This document shows positions 34,664 to 34,757 of a DNA stretch of 34,757 nt, in pieces. The DNA lies in contig JAHJUD010000050.1 of assembly GCA_018829335.1 (NCBI GenBank), positions 1-34,757 on the forward strand, written 5' to 3'. The position numbers and the translations under genes were made by a program. This DNA is from Microcaldota archaeon (GTDB taxonomy: Archaea; Iainarchaeota; Iainarchaeia; Iainarchaeales; 1-14-0-10-31-34). Below the pieces are notes generated by a model. That model saw only the letters and a program-made list of their open reading frames with translations, searched no databases and was not told the DNA's origin. Position 1 is the first letter of the stretch. Every line of letters starts with the position of its first letter.

Positions 34664-34757
34664 TCCCCAAAAAGATTAAAGCATAAGTGATTATTAAATC
34701 CATCGCAAAAGAAAAAAGTGCTTTAAATACTATTTTTTCGGGCAAAATTTAAAAAAG

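Overview
AT-rich archaeal window, probably from a DPANN-type lineage (inference from gene content). It carries core information-processing genes: L15e, Ncs6/TtuA-like thiolase, LSm, aIF5A, MetRS, aIF2-beta, aIF1A, Rio1, a Dim2/Pno1-like KH protein, TopoVI-B/A and MCM. It also has an anaerobic class III RNR locus, a GHKL ATPase + STAS-like (DUF4325-type) pair, a RelE-like TA pair, a MinD/roadblock-like/NYN cluster and tRNA-Val(GAC) and tRNA-Ala(GGC). Six inteins sit in four genes: MinD x1, NrdD x2, MCM x2, TopoVI-B x1. Most unusual signal: NrdD ends without its glycyl-radical domain. That domain (..CETYSRIVGYFRPVQNWNAGKTEEFKDR..) lies in a separate 57-codon ORF absent from the supplied ORF track. 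It overlaps the nrdD stop as ATGA, has a strong SD, and follows a T-TTA-AAA slippery heptamer that would fuse the two by a -1 frameshift. The NrdD tail just upstream is built from two in-frame 47-nt palindromic repeats with compensatory stem changes. Other candidates: a GC-rich structured RNA at 28024-28108 between two interrupted genes inserted into the rio1-KH-top6 operon, a 25-bp perfect palindrome abutting the promoter of the GHKL/DUF4325 operon, and inteins without the usual penultimate His. All calls come from reading the sequence; no searches were run.
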